Source: CAWJEL01 sp964647255 (GTDB lineage: Bacteria > Chloroflexota > Anaerolineae > CG2-30-64-16). From it: DNA of 48,153 bases. The stretch is taken from assembly GCA_964647255.1 (NCBI GenBank), contig CAZYGI010000025.1, positions 1 to 48,153 on the forward strand, written 5' to 3'. Under the pieces are notes generated by a model that was not told the DNA's origin, did no database searches, and worked only from the letters and a program-made list of their open reading frames with translations. The translations under genes and the position numbers were made by a program. The stretch's first letter is position 1. Each line of letters opens with the position of its first letter. Below are positions 29,572-37,467 of this stretch, in pieces.

Positions 29572-31989
29572 TCAGACTTCAGGTTCGACCTTCGCCGCGG
29601 GCTTCCGGCTGCGAGAGCGCGGCTTGGGCTTGGCCTCAGCCGCCGCCTCGACCGGAGCAACCTCCGCCGGGATGCCCGGCGCCGGGGCCTCAGCCTTCGG
29701 CGTCTGTCGCCGGCTGCGGGACTTCGGCTTGGCCGCGGCAGGCGCATTCACAGAATCGGCGGTGTGGGATGGGCCGGCAGCCCGTCCTGTCGATTCAACC
29801 ACCGGCTCGGCGGCGGGCTGCGGCTTGGCCTCGACCTGATCCTGAACCTTCGGTTTGCGCTGCCGGCTCGGCCGGGCGCTGCTCTTGGGCTTGGCTTCAG
29901 CCGTCGGGGCCGCCTCGACCGCGGGAGTTTGCACCTGCGGCTCAGCCTCCGCTTTCACCCCGACCGTGGGCTCCTGGGCGGCAGCCTCAGCCTCGGTCTC
30001 AACCTCAGCCCGGCCTTCGCCCTTGCCCGTGCGCGAGCGCCGGCGGCGCGGCCGGGGTTTCGCCTTGCCCGGCGCCTCAGCCGGCAAACCGCCCTCGGCT
30101 GACGCGGCCATCCCGATCTCAAACTCGCCTTCGGCCTCGTCATCTTCGACTTCAACCACGACCACCCGCTGGGGTTCCGCGCTCAGGAAGCGCGCCCAGG
30201 GGCCGGTCATCCCGTCCTCGGTGACGCCGTAGAAGACGCGCAGGCCGCCCGGCGCATCCGGGTGCCGCAGCGCCAGATCATAGCGCAGCTTCTTGGCCCG
30301 GCGTTCGGCCTTCACCAAGCCGTACTCGCCCCGCCACTCCACCAGCGCGGCATCCACCGGCTGAGTCAAGTGTTGGGTGATGGCGTAGCTCCACAGCTTG
30401 CGCGCCGATGCGGGGGTGACGTTCTGCACCGTGCTGCCGTTGCGCAGGTCGCGGATGGTGAAGTAGCGACTGCCTTGCCGCTCCTCGATGCCGACGATCT
30501 CGACGCCGACGGAAGGCAACTGTGTTGCTCCGACCTCCCCTGCAGACGGCGCCGCCGAAAGCTCGGGCACTTCCGGCTGGTTGACCGCGGCTGCGATCTG
30601 CGCCAGCTTCTCCGTGGAGACCGGGCCCAGGGTTTGTTCGACCTCTGCCAGCGCCGCGGCCTGGCGGCCGGCCAGGACCAACCGCACGATCTCGTCGCGC
30701 ATGGCTTCGTTGGTCTCGCTTTCCTGCCGGACGAAAATCTGGGTCTGATTGAGCGCGTACGGTTTCTCCGGGCCGCTGGGCACCGTCACCCGGATGATGG
30801 TGGCGCCGAGGCTTGGCACCGTGTCCACCCGGGCATCCAGGTGCGGCACGATGTTCCGCTCAAGTTCACGGCGGAGCATGCTGACCCCGGCCTCGGGGTT
30901 TTCCACCCCGCGCGCGACGCCCTTCCGCTGGACCGGACCAACGCCGATGTAGATCGTGCCGCCGTTGGTGTTCGCGAAAGCCACTGCATCGCTCAACACC
31001 TTGTGCAGACGACCGGCCTCACGCGCTGCGCTTTCGTGGAAGGCCTGGACGATGGTATTGCCCTGGGCCCGCGCCGCTTCAACGTGATCGAACGGCGTCT
31101 CCGCCATCGGCTGGTACGGCCGCGTGAGGGTGAAGTCATCCCCCTCAAAGACGGCCTTCAGCGCGTCGAAGCTGACTTCGGGCAGCAGGATCTCGGTGAC
31201 GCGGTCGCCGATGCCGGGGCGATTCTTGTCGTTGGGGTCACGGACGAGCCGATGCGCATCCGAGCCCTGGATGCAATGCATCCGGCGCGGATATTCCGGC
31301 TTGCTCCCGTCGAAGAAACGGATCGTCGCGCGGCGCGACACGCTGTCCAGGTCCGTCACTTCCAACGCATGGAGGTGCCGATCCTGGGTGAAGGCGATCT
31401 TGGTCTGACCGCCAAAGCTCATTCCGTGCAAGGCCACACCGTGCGTGCTGTTTGCGTGCGCGGCAATCACAATGCCGCCGGCTTCGTTGATCAGCCGGTA
31501 CGCATTGAGCACATCGCTGGTGGCGCCGAGTTCCGTGCTGCCTTCCGCCAGCTTGTCCACCGGGACGCTGAGGCGCAGCAGGAGCAGTTCGAGCGTGCGA
31601 AGTGGGGTTTCGGGCGGAAAGATGCCGATGATGTGAAAGCCGAACGTGGCGGTGAACTCAAAGCCCGGCAATACCAGGATCTTGTCGCCCAGGCGGCGAT
31701 ATTCATCCAAATCCCGCCGCTCCTGGGGCCGCAATCGTTCGTTAGCCTCTAACCAGGTGAGCCGTTCAATCTCGGCTCGCAATTTGGCAACCCCCTCAAC
31801 CGTGTTATGATCGGTGATCGCCACAATGTCGAGGCCCCTGGACTCCGCCTTCTGCAGCCACTCGAGGTAGGTGACACCTGGCTCTTGCCAGTCTGCCGAT
31901 GCGGGGGTGTGCAAATGGAGATCCACCCGCCGCCAATCGCCCTCGGGCGCCCGGAAGCCCTTCCGAACTATTCTTTTTTTGTCTATCAC
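29572..31989 (-). CDS. PHP phosphoesterase domain fused to Schlafen/AlbA-like domain with basic Ala/Pro/Lys tail
   Basis: An 805-aa cytoplasmic protein. Residues 20-290 are a PHP metallophosphoesterase domain with its metal ligands intact: DLHLH (23-27), ITDHN (58-62), PGFEF (108-112), AAHAN (176-180) and GSDAH (242-246). Residues 300-440 resemble the AlbA_2/Schlafen-type putative nucleic-acid-binding domain (FHES, VLSDAVAFANTNGGTIYIGV, RVTVPSGPEKPYAL, IFVRQESETNEAM). Residues 490-615 form an unrecognised domain. The last 160 residues are a low-complexity tail of RSRRQ/KPKPRSRSRK blocks separated by acidic Ala/Glu/Pro spacers. The start is GTG, the only option in frame, with AAGGAG about 14 nt upstream. 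A promoter lies at 32099-32126. An RNA- or DNA-phosphate-processing role is inferred; a defence or tRNA-cleavage function is possible but unproven. Confidence 0.85.
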   Translation of the reverse strand: MIDKKRIVRKGFRAPEGDWRRVDLHLHTPASADWQEPGVTYLEWLQKAESRGLDIVAITDHNTVEGVAKLRAEIERLTWLEANERLRPQERRDLDEYRRLGDKILVLPGFEFTATFGFHIIGIFPPETPLRTLELLLLRLSVPVDKLAEGSTELGATSDVLNAYRLINEAGGIVIAAHANSTHGVALHGMSFGGQTKIAFTQDRHLHALEVTDLDSVSRRATIRFFDGSKPEYPRRMHCIQGSDAHRLVRDPNDKNRPGIGDRVTEILLPEVSFDALKAVFEGDDFTLTRPYQPMAETPFDHVEAARAQGNTIVQAFHESAAREAGRLHKVLSDAVAFANTNGGTIYIGVGPVQRKGVARGVENPEAGVSMLRRELERNIVPHLDARVDTVPSLGATIIRVTVPSGPEKPYALNQTQIFVRQESETNEAMRDEIVRLVLAGRQAAALAEVEQTLGPVSTEKLAQIAAAVNQPEVPELSAAPSAGEVGATQLPSVGVEIVGIEERQGSRYFTIRDLRNGSTVQNVTPASARKLWSYAITQHLTQPVDAALVEWRGEYGLVKAERRAKKLRYDLALRHPDAPGGLRVFYGVTEDGMTGPWARFLSAEPQRVVVVEVEDDEAEGEFEIGMAASAEGGLPAEAPGKAKPRPRRRRSRTGKGEGRAEVETEAEAAAQEPTVGVKAEAEPQVQTPAVEAAPTAEAKPKSSARPSRQRKPKVQDQVEAKPQPAAEPVVESTGRAAGPSHTADSVNAPAAAKPKSRSRRQTPKAEAPAPGIPAEVAPVEAAAEAKPKPRSRSRKPAAKVEPEV

Positions 31990-32037
31990 AGGTAAGTACT
32001 GTCACTCCTTTCTTCTAGGTTGGGCCTGTTAAAGTAT

Positions 32038-32059
32038 GGCCCGGTCTTGCGACCGGGCC
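32038..32059. repeat. 9-bp perfect hairpin with GCAA loop between lon and the PHP gene
   Basis: GGCCCGGTC and GACCGGGCC (32038-32046 and 32051-32059) enclose TTGC, which is GCAA on the minus strand (a GNRA tetraloop). On the minus strand it lies downstream of lon and inside the leader of the PHP-AlbA gene. It is followed by ATACTTTAAC rather than a T-tract, so it may be an attenuator, a weak lon terminator or an mRNA-stabilising hairpin. Confidence 0.6.
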
Positions 32060-32098
32060 CAATAGGCGCCCAACCGGTACAGTGATACTGCTCTGATT

Positions 32099-32126
32099 AT
32101 TATGTTGATTTTCTGAGTTTTGTCAA
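32099..32126 (-). promoter_or_regulatory. sigma70 promoter for the PHP-AlbA gene
   Basis: Minus strand TTGACA (32121-32126), 16 bp, CATAAT (32099-32104); TAATAA two bases further on is an alternative -10. It lies just downstream of the lon stop codon and gives a roughly 100-nt leader containing the GCAA hairpin. Confidence 0.65.
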
Positions 32127-32135
32127 ACTGGCACG

Positions 32136-34628
32136 TTAGGCAAGCGCGACCGGCTGAATTTCCTCCTCAGGCTGAGGCTCCTTACCGTTGCCGGTCGCCG
32201 GTGTCGGAGCCGACGCAGGCGTCAGCGCGGCGTCCACCACATCCTCGACCCGTTCGGCGAGGATGAAATTCATCTTCGACCGCACGGCCTCCGGCACGTC
32301 TTCCAGGTCGCCCTCGTTGCGCTTGGGCAGGATGACGGTGGTGAGGCCGAAGCGGTTCGCCGCCAGCACCTTCTCCTTGAGGCCGCCGATAGGCAGCACC
32401 TGGCCGCGCAGGGTGATCTCGCCGGTCATCCCGACCTCCTTGCGCACCGACCGGCCGGTCAGCAGGCTGACCAGAGCGGTCGCCATGGTGACGCCCGCGC
32501 TGGGACCATCCTTCGGGGTCGCGCCGGACGGAATGTGCAAATGGATGTCGGATTTGGCGAAGAAATCCTCTTCGATACCATACGCCTTCGCCTTATTGCG
32601 CACCCAGCTCAGCGCCGCCTGCGCCGATTCCTTCATCACATCGCCTAATTGGCCGGTGAGGGTGAAGCCCTTGCTGCCGGGCATCCGCGTCGCTTCCAGG
32701 AACAACACATCGCCGCCGACCGGCGTCCACGCCAGGCCGGTCGCGACGCCCGGCAGATCCACCCGATCGGCAACCTCCGGCAGGAACCTGGGACGCCCCA
32801 GGTACTCGGTCACGTTTTCCGCCGTAATCGTCGTGGTCGTCGCGTCGTTGGTCCGCTCGGCCACCTTGGTCGCCACCTTGCGGCAGACCGTGCCAATCTG
32901 GCGCTCCAGCGCGCGCACACCGGCCTCGCGGGTGTACTCGCCGACCATCCGTCGCAGCGCGTCCTCCTCGAAGACCACCTCACCGGGGCGCAGACCGTTC
33001 TCCTTGATTTGCCGCGGCACCAGGTAGCCCTGGGCGATCTTAACCTTCTCCTCCTGAGTGTAGGAACTCAGCTGGATGATCTCCATGCGGTCGAGCAGCG
33101 GCTGCGGGATCGTATCCAGCCCGTTCGCCGTGGTGATGAAGAAGACCTGGCTCAGGTCAAACGGCACATCCAGGTAGTGATCGCGGAACTCGGCGTTCTG
33201 TTCCGGGTCGAGCACCTCCAGCAGTGCGGAGGACGGATCGCCCCGGAAGTCACGCCCGAGCTTGTCCACCTCGTCGAGCATGAAGACCGGGTTGCGGCTC
33301 TCGGCCCGGCGGATGCTTTGGATCACGCGGCCCGGCATCGAGCCGATGTAGGTGCGCCGGAAGCCGCGAACTTCCGCCTCGTCGTGGATGCCGCCGAGCG
33401 CCAGGCGGATGAACTTGCGCCCCATCGCTCGCGCGATAGACTGGCCGAGCGAGGTCTTGCCGGTGCCGGGCGGCCCAACGAAGCAGAGGATCACGCCCTC
33501 GCGCTCGCGGCGGATGTGATCCACCTGGCTGGGCAGCTCCTCGCCGCTCGCGGCCGCCTCGGCCCGGCGCTCCAGCCGCAGCTTGCGCACGGCCAGGAAC
33601 TCCAGGATGCGATCTTTGATGTCCTCCAGCCCGTAATGATCTTCCTCGAGCACCTGCCGCGCGTGGCCGATGTCCAGGTTATCCTCGGTGGCGGTCTTCC
33701 AGGGCAAACTCACCATCCAGTCGAGATAAGTCTTGATCACCGAGTATTCGGCGGCCTGGGTGGGCATCTTGCGCATGCGGTCCAGCTCGCGCTTGGCTTC
33801 CTTTTCGGCCTCCTCCGGCATCCCAGACGCCGCGATGCGCCGCTCGAACTCCTGGATCTCGGCCTCCTGCTCGTCCGACTCGCCCAGCTCCTTGTGGATC
33901 GCCTTGAGCTGCTCGCGCAGGAAGTACTCGCGCTGCATCTTGCTCATCTCGTCCTGGGCCTGCGTCTGGATCTTGCGGCCCAGCTCGAGCACTTCGAGTT
34001 CCTTGGTCAGCAAGGCATTGAGCCGGGCGAGCTTTTGGCCCACCGGCTCGAGTTCCAGGATCTCCTGGGCCTGCGCGGGCTCCATCCGGGTGCTGGCCGC
34101 GACCAGGTAGGCCAACTGCCGTGCGCTGGTCGCGTTGATCGCCGCGGTCTCCAACTCCTCGGGCATATGCGGCACCAGCGAGACCAACCGGCGGAAGAGC
34201 TCGAGCGTCGTGCGCGCCAACGCCTCCTGCTCCATACCCTCTTCCTCAAAATCGGGGACGACCTCCACGGCCGCGCGCAGATAGGGCTGCTGCTGGAAGT
34301 AGCGCGTGATATGAACCCGCTCCAGGCCTTGCACGATCAGCCGGATGCTGCCGTCGGGCGTGCGCAGCATCCGGTGGACGATGGCCGCAGTGCCGACCTC
34401 GTAGATCTGATCGGGCGTCGGCTCCTCGATCTCGGCATCCTTCGACGTGAAGAGACCGATGATCCGTTGATCAGGCGCCTCGGCCAATGCGTCATCCACC
34501 AGACGGATGGAGCGCTCCTGGCCGATGGTCAACGGCAGCCACATCATCGGATAGACCACCACCCCGCGCAGCGGAAGGATGGGCAATTCGGGTGGGATTG
34601 TGAATTCGGGTTGCTCGTTATCTGTCAT
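32136..34628 (-). CDS. lon: ATP-dependent protease Lon (endopeptidase La)
   Basis: An 830-aa full-length Lon protease that degrades misfolded and regulatory proteins in the cytoplasm. It has an N-terminal LON substrate-binding domain (LPILPLRGVVVYPMM) and a coiled-coil region with EYFLREQLKAIHKELGE. The AAA+ domain has Walker A GPPGTGKT (385-392) and Walker B VFMLDEVDK. The protease domain has the catalytic Ser710 in PKDGPSAG and Lys751 in GGLKEK. The C-terminal 30 residues are an acidic Pro-rich tail. Its start lies directly after the hsp20 stop (TAA, then C, then ATG), with GAGGA inside the hsp20 end, so the two genes are coupled and probably stress-induced together. Confidence 0.97.
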   Translation of the reverse strand: MTDNEQPEFTIPPELPILPLRGVVVYPMMWLPLTIGQERSIRLVDDALAEAPDQRIIGLFTSKDAEIEEPTPDQIYEVGTAAIVHRMLRTPDGSIRLIVQGLERVHITRYFQQQPYLRAAVEVVPDFEEEGMEQEALARTTLELFRRLVSLVPHMPEELETAAINATSARQLAYLVAASTRMEPAQAQEILELEPVGQKLARLNALLTKELEVLELGRKIQTQAQDEMSKMQREYFLREQLKAIHKELGESDEQEAEIQEFERRIAASGMPEEAEKEAKRELDRMRKMPTQAAEYSVIKTYLDWMVSLPWKTATEDNLDIGHARQVLEEDHYGLEDIKDRILEFLAVRKLRLERRAEAAASGEELPSQVDHIRREREGVILCFVGPPGTGKTSLGQSIARAMGRKFIRLALGGIHDEAEVRGFRRTYIGSMPGRVIQSIRRAESRNPVFMLDEVDKLGRDFRGDPSSALLEVLDPEQNAEFRDHYLDVPFDLSQVFFITTANGLDTIPQPLLDRMEIIQLSSYTQEEKVKIAQGYLVPRQIKENGLRPGEVVFEEDALRRMVGEYTREAGVRALERQIGTVCRKVATKVAERTNDATTTTITAENVTEYLGRPRFLPEVADRVDLPGVATGLAWTPVGGDVLFLEATRMPGSKGFTLTGQLGDVMKESAQAALSWVRNKAKAYGIEEDFFAKSDIHLHIPSGATPKDGPSAGVTMATALVSLLTGRSVRKEVGMTGEITLRGQVLPIGGLKEKVLAANRFGLTTVILPKRNEGDLEDVPEAVRSKMNFILAERVEDVVDAALTPASAPTPATGNGKEPQPEEEIQPVALA

Positions 34629-34629
34629 G

Positions 34630-35001
34630 TTATTCCTCGGTCGCCCTGACGGGGACGCGGCGAACCTGCGCCTTGGGCAGGATGATTTTCAGGAAGCCGT
34701 CGGCATATTCAGCGCGCTGGCCGGCCTGTTCGAGCGCCCAGGGGATCTGCACCTGGGTGCGGAACCGGCCGTGACGAATCTCCATCTGTTGATAGGCCAG
34801 TTTCTCGGCCGGGTCGCGGCGCTCGCCGCTGATCACCAGCACGGAGCCGCTGAGCAAGACCGAATAGTCGCCCTCGTTCAGGCCGGCAATCTCGACCACC
34901 ACCACAACATTCTCGTCGGTCACATAGACATCCGTGGGCGGCCGCCAGACGGCTTCGTTCGTCATGCCCCAGCGGACATCACGTGGGTTATCTCGGTACA
35001 C
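34630..35001 (-). CDS. hsp20: small heat-shock protein (Hsp20/alpha-crystallin)
   Basis: A 123-aa Hsp20-family holdase chaperone. The alpha-crystallin domain spans most of the protein: PPTDVYVTDENVVVVVEIAGL, VLVISGERRDP, RHGRFRTQVQIPW and the closing ADGFLKIILPKA (the A-x-x-x-G-x-L motif). The GTG start has a strong AGGAGG 6 nt upstream; an ATG twelve codons in lacks one. The typical C-terminal I-x-I motif is not evident. It is the first gene of an hsp20-lon operon. No CIRCE element is seen upstream. Confidence 0.93.
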   Translation of the reverse strand: MYRDNPRDVRWGMTNEAVWRPPTDVYVTDENVVVVVEIAGLNEGDYSVLLSGSVLVISGERRDPAEKLAYQQMEIRHGRFRTQVQIPWALEQAGQRAEYADGFLKIILPKAQVRRVPVRATEE

Positions 35002-35124
35002 GGTGATCCTCCTACGAACACCCGGATTAATGCGCCTACATTTTACTGCCTCTCGGCGCGCGCGGGAAATCGGCGGCGCGTCGTAGAACAGACTATTTTT
35101 ATCACGGTCGCGTTAGCGCCGCGC

Positions 35125-35152
35125 TTGCGTTGTATTAGCGAGATGTTATAAT
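35125..35152 (+). promoter_or_regulatory. sigma70-type promoter of the cyclodeaminase operon
   Basis: TTGCGT (35125-35130), 16 bp, TATAAT (35147-35152). The predicted transcript has a leader of about 150 nt. Confidence 0.65.
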
Positions 35153-35199
35153 GGCGCCAGACTTCATCGGCAAACTGCGGGCATTGCGGCCGGCACTCC

Positions 35200-35278
35200 G
35201 ACGGGAGAACCGTCACTTCCAAGAGCGCAGAGGGCGCGAAGCAGATTTCTGTTCGATCCTCTGGGCTCTTTGTTTTCG
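35200..35278 (+). promoter_or_regulatory. candidate attenuator/riboswitch leader of the cyclodeaminase gene
   Basis: The leader contains a hairpin GACGG-GAGAA-CCGTC (35200-35214) and a long stem AAGAGC-G-CAGAGG / CCTCTG-G-GCTCTT (35221-35233 with 35258-35270; 12 pairs and one G-G mismatch). The second stem runs into CTTTGTTTTC, which looks like an intrinsic terminator located before the ATG. A CAGA-TT-TCTG hairpin lies inside the second stem. This layout is typical of transcription attenuation; no known aptamer is recognised. Confidence 0.5.
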
Positions 35279-35307
35279 TCACTTCTCGTCCGGACCAAAG
35301 GAGCCGC

Positions 35308-35955
35308 ATGGACAGGCCAATGGGAAAGAGACTGAGCGATCTGGCCGTAGCACAATTCCTCAAGGCCGTGGGGAGCGATCGCCCCACCCCTGGCGGAGGC
35401 GCAGCGGCCGCGCTGACCGGTGCGTTGGGCGCCGCATTGGCCGAGATGGTCGCCGGCCTGACCGTTGGCCGCGGCCGCTATGCGGCCGCCCAGGCCGAAA
35501 TGGCTGCGGTGCAGACGCGCGGTGCGGCGTTGAAGGCTGAGCTGTTAACGCTAGCCGATGCCGACGCGACGGCTTACGATCAAGTGTGCGCAACCGCCCA
35601 TCTGCCCGCCGACACGGAGGATGCGCGTGCAGCCCGCGCGGCGGCGCGCCAGGCCGCACTGAAAGCCGCCACCGAGTCACCGCTGGCCTGCGCCGCGGCG
35701 TGCGTTAAGGCGGTCGAACTTGCGGGATCGGCCGCGGCGCATGGCAACATCAACGCAGCCGGCGATGCTGCAGCAGCCGCCATCCTGGCGCATGCCGCGC
35801 TGCAAGTGACCGTGCGCAATATCCGCCTCAATCTCCGCGGCATCCCGGACAAGGCGTTCTGCCGGGCCGCCGCCATTCGTGCAGCCGAGCTGCTAGCGGC
35901 CGGCGATGTCGGGCTGGCGCGCGCGCTGGCCGCGGCGGACGGCCGGGACGCATAG
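35308..35955 (+). CDS. cyclodeaminase/cyclohydrolase family protein (FtcD C-terminal-like)
   Basis: A 215-aa protein of the formiminotransferase-cyclodeaminase / methenyl-THF cyclohydrolase (FTCD_C) family, which converts formimino-THF or methenyl-THF in one-carbon metabolism. It has the FLKAVGSDRPTPGGGAAAALTGALGAAL signature near residues 15-45, an Ala-rich helical body and NINAAGDAAAAAILAHAAL near residues 150-168. It stands alone, without a formiminotransferase domain, as in bacterial FchA-type proteins. The ATG follows AAAGGAGCCGC. The lysine aminotransferase gene starts 27 bp downstream. A structured leader precedes it. Confidence 0.9.
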   Translation: MDRPMGKRLSDLAVAQFLKAVGSDRPTPGGGAAAALTGALGAALAEMVAGLTVGRGRYAAAQAEMAAVQTRGAALKAELLTLADADATAYDQVCATAHLPADTEDARAARAAARQAALKAATESPLACAAACVKAVELAGSAAAHGNINAAGDAAAAAILAHAALQVTVRNIRLNLRGIPDKAFCRAAAIRAAELLAAGDVGLARALAAADGRDA

Positions 35956-35982
35956 GGTACATACGAAGAAGGAGCTGTTCTC

Positions 35983-37344
35983 ATGAGTCAATCCGTTTCC
36001 AGCCAACTGGTCCACATCGCGCCACAGGATGTGCATGCGACCCTCGGCAGACACATGCTGGCCGACGGCGAGCACCTGGTCGTTGACCTTGCCGGCTCGC
36101 ACGGCCCATATCTGCGCGATGAGGCCACCGGCCGCGAGTATCTGGACTTCTACGCTTACTTCGCCAGCCAGCCCGTGGGACACAACCACCCAAAGATGCG
36201 GGAGCCGTGGTTCCTGGAACGCATCGCCGACGTTGCCCTCCACAACCCGGCGAACTCGGACGTGTACACCACCTACATGGCCGAATTCGTAGAGACATTC
36301 GCGCGCATCGCCATGCCGGCCGACATGCCGCACCTGTTCCTCGTCTCGGGCGGCGCGCTGGCGGTGGAGAACGCGCTGAAGACCGCGTTCGATTGGAAAG
36401 TGCGGCGCAACCTGGCGGCCGGCAAGGGCGAGAAAGGCTCCCAAATCATCCACTTCCGGGAGGCGTTTCATGGTCGCAGCGGCTACACCTTGTCTCTGAC
36501 CAACACAGCCGACCCGCGAAAGTACCAGTATTTCCCGCGGTTCACCTGGCCGCGCATCATCAACCCGAAGCTGCGCTTCCCGGTGGATGAAGAAGCGCTG
36601 GCCCAGACGATTGCCGCCGAGGCAGAAGCCCTGGGCCAGATCAAGGCTGCGCTCCAGGCCAATCCTGACGACATCGCCGCGCTGATCATCGAGCCGATCC
36701 AGGGTGAAGGCGGGGATAATCACTTCCGGCCCCAGTTCTTCGCCGAGCTGCGCCGCCTGGCCGACGAGAACGACTTTCTGTTCATCGTGGACGAGGTGCA
36801 GACGGGCCTGGGCACTACCGGCAAGATGTGGGCGATCGAGCACATGGGTGTGCACCCCGACATCATCGCCTTCGGGAAGAAGGCCCAGGTGTGCGGGATC
36901 ATCGCCGGCTCCCGAATTGACGAAGTGCCCGACAACGTCTTTGTGGTGTCCAGCCGGATCAACTCAACCTGGGGCGGCAACCTGGTGGACATGGTTCGCA
37001 GCCAGCGCTACCTGGAGATCATCGCCGAGGATCACCTGGTCGAGAACGCGGGCAAGATGGGTGAGCTGCTTCTGAAGGGACTCACTACGATCACCGCCGG
37101 CTCCGACCTGATCAGCAACGTGCGCGGCCGCGGCATGATGGTTGCCTTTGATCTGCCCGAGACCCGGGCGCGCGACATCTTCCGCGGGCTGCTGATGGAA
37201 AACGGTCTGGTCGCGCTGAAATCCGGCGAGCGCTCCATCCGCTTCCGCCCCATGCTGGACCTGGACCCCGCCACGGTCGAGAATGCGCTCGCCATCGTGG
37301 AAGATTCCCTGTTCGATGCGCGCAGCGACAGCGCTCAGTTGTGA
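35983..37344 (+). CDS. lat: L-lysine 6-aminotransferase (LAT-type class III PLP aminotransferase)
   Basis: A 453-aa fold-type-I PLP enzyme, probably L-lysine epsilon-aminotransferase, which converts lysine plus 2-oxoglutarate to 2-aminoadipate semialdehyde. Visible features are YLDFYAYFASQPVGHNHP, the cofactor-binding SGGALAVENALKTAFDWK, IIHFREAFHGRSGYTLSLT, IEPIQGEGGDNHF, VDEVQTGLGTTGKMWAIEH and the PLP-lysine region FGKKAQVCG; the last is characteristic of LAT rather than acetylornithine or GABA aminotransferases. The length matches LAT. The ATG follows AAGGAG at about 9 nt. Substrate assignment rests on similarity only. Confidence 0.88.
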   Translation: MSQSVSSQLVHIAPQDVHATLGRHMLADGEHLVVDLAGSHGPYLRDEATGREYLDFYAYFASQPVGHNHPKMREPWFLERIADVALHNPANSDVYTTYMAEFVETFARIAMPADMPHLFLVSGGALAVENALKTAFDWKVRRNLAAGKGEKGSQIIHFREAFHGRSGYTLSLTNTADPRKYQYFPRFTWPRIINPKLRFPVDEEALAQTIAAEAEALGQIKAALQANPDDIAALIIEPIQGEGGDNHFRPQFFAELRRLADENDFLFIVDEVQTGLGTTGKMWAIEHMGVHPDIIAFGKKAQVCGIIAGSRIDEVPDNVFVVSSRINSTWGGNLVDMVRSQRYLEIIAEDHLVENAGKMGELLLKGLTTITAGSDLISNVRGRGMMVAFDLPETRARDIFRGLLMENGLVALKSGERSIRFRPMLDLDPATVENALAIVEDSLFDARSDSAQL

Positions 37345-37422
37345 TATGATGTGGGGGCGACACGGGAACGGCGCGCATGCTTCGCGTCCCCGCATCCCGT
37401 GTCACCCACGCCCCGCGCCACC

Positions 37423-37454
37423 TTGTCACCTTGTCACCTTGTCACCTTGTCACC
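37423..37454 (+). repeat. 8-bp tandem repeat, four exact TTGTCACC units
   Basis: Four exact copies of TTGTCACC run directly into TATAAT (37455-37460). A degenerate extension (GTGTCACC, CGCCACC) lies upstream. Each unit carries TTGTCA, a good -35 hexamer. A related GTGTCCCC array occurs at 8608-8639. Confidence 0.9.
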
Positions 37455-37460
37455 TATAAT
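37431..37460 (+). promoter_or_regulatory. repeat-derived sigma70 promoter, predicted leaderless
   Basis: TTGTCA of the second repeat unit (37431-37436), 18 bp, TATAAT (37455-37460). The in-frame ATG at 37468 is 7 nt after the -10 box, which predicts a leaderless transcript. An ATG at 37459 overlaps the -10 box and cannot be the start for this promoter. Confidence 0.7.
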
Positions 37461-37467
37461 GCAGGTC

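Noticed and set aside
32649..34649. 2-kb open frame antisense to lon
   Set aside because: It is a GC-rich shadow frame with Arg/His/Gln-rich, low-hydrophobicity translation and no domain. lon on the other strand is unambiguous.
35002..35124. CIRCE operator controlling hsp20-lon
   Set aside because: No TTAGCACTC-N9-GAGTGCTAA-like inverted repeat is present upstream of hsp20.
37423..37454. CRISPR array
   Set aside because: The repeat unit is 8 bp, directly tandem, with no spacers and no cas genes nearby.
37459..37461. ATG as start of the large membrane protein
   Set aside because: It overlaps the -10 box TATAAT (37455-37460), so a transcript from that promoter would not contain it. The ATG at 37468 fits.
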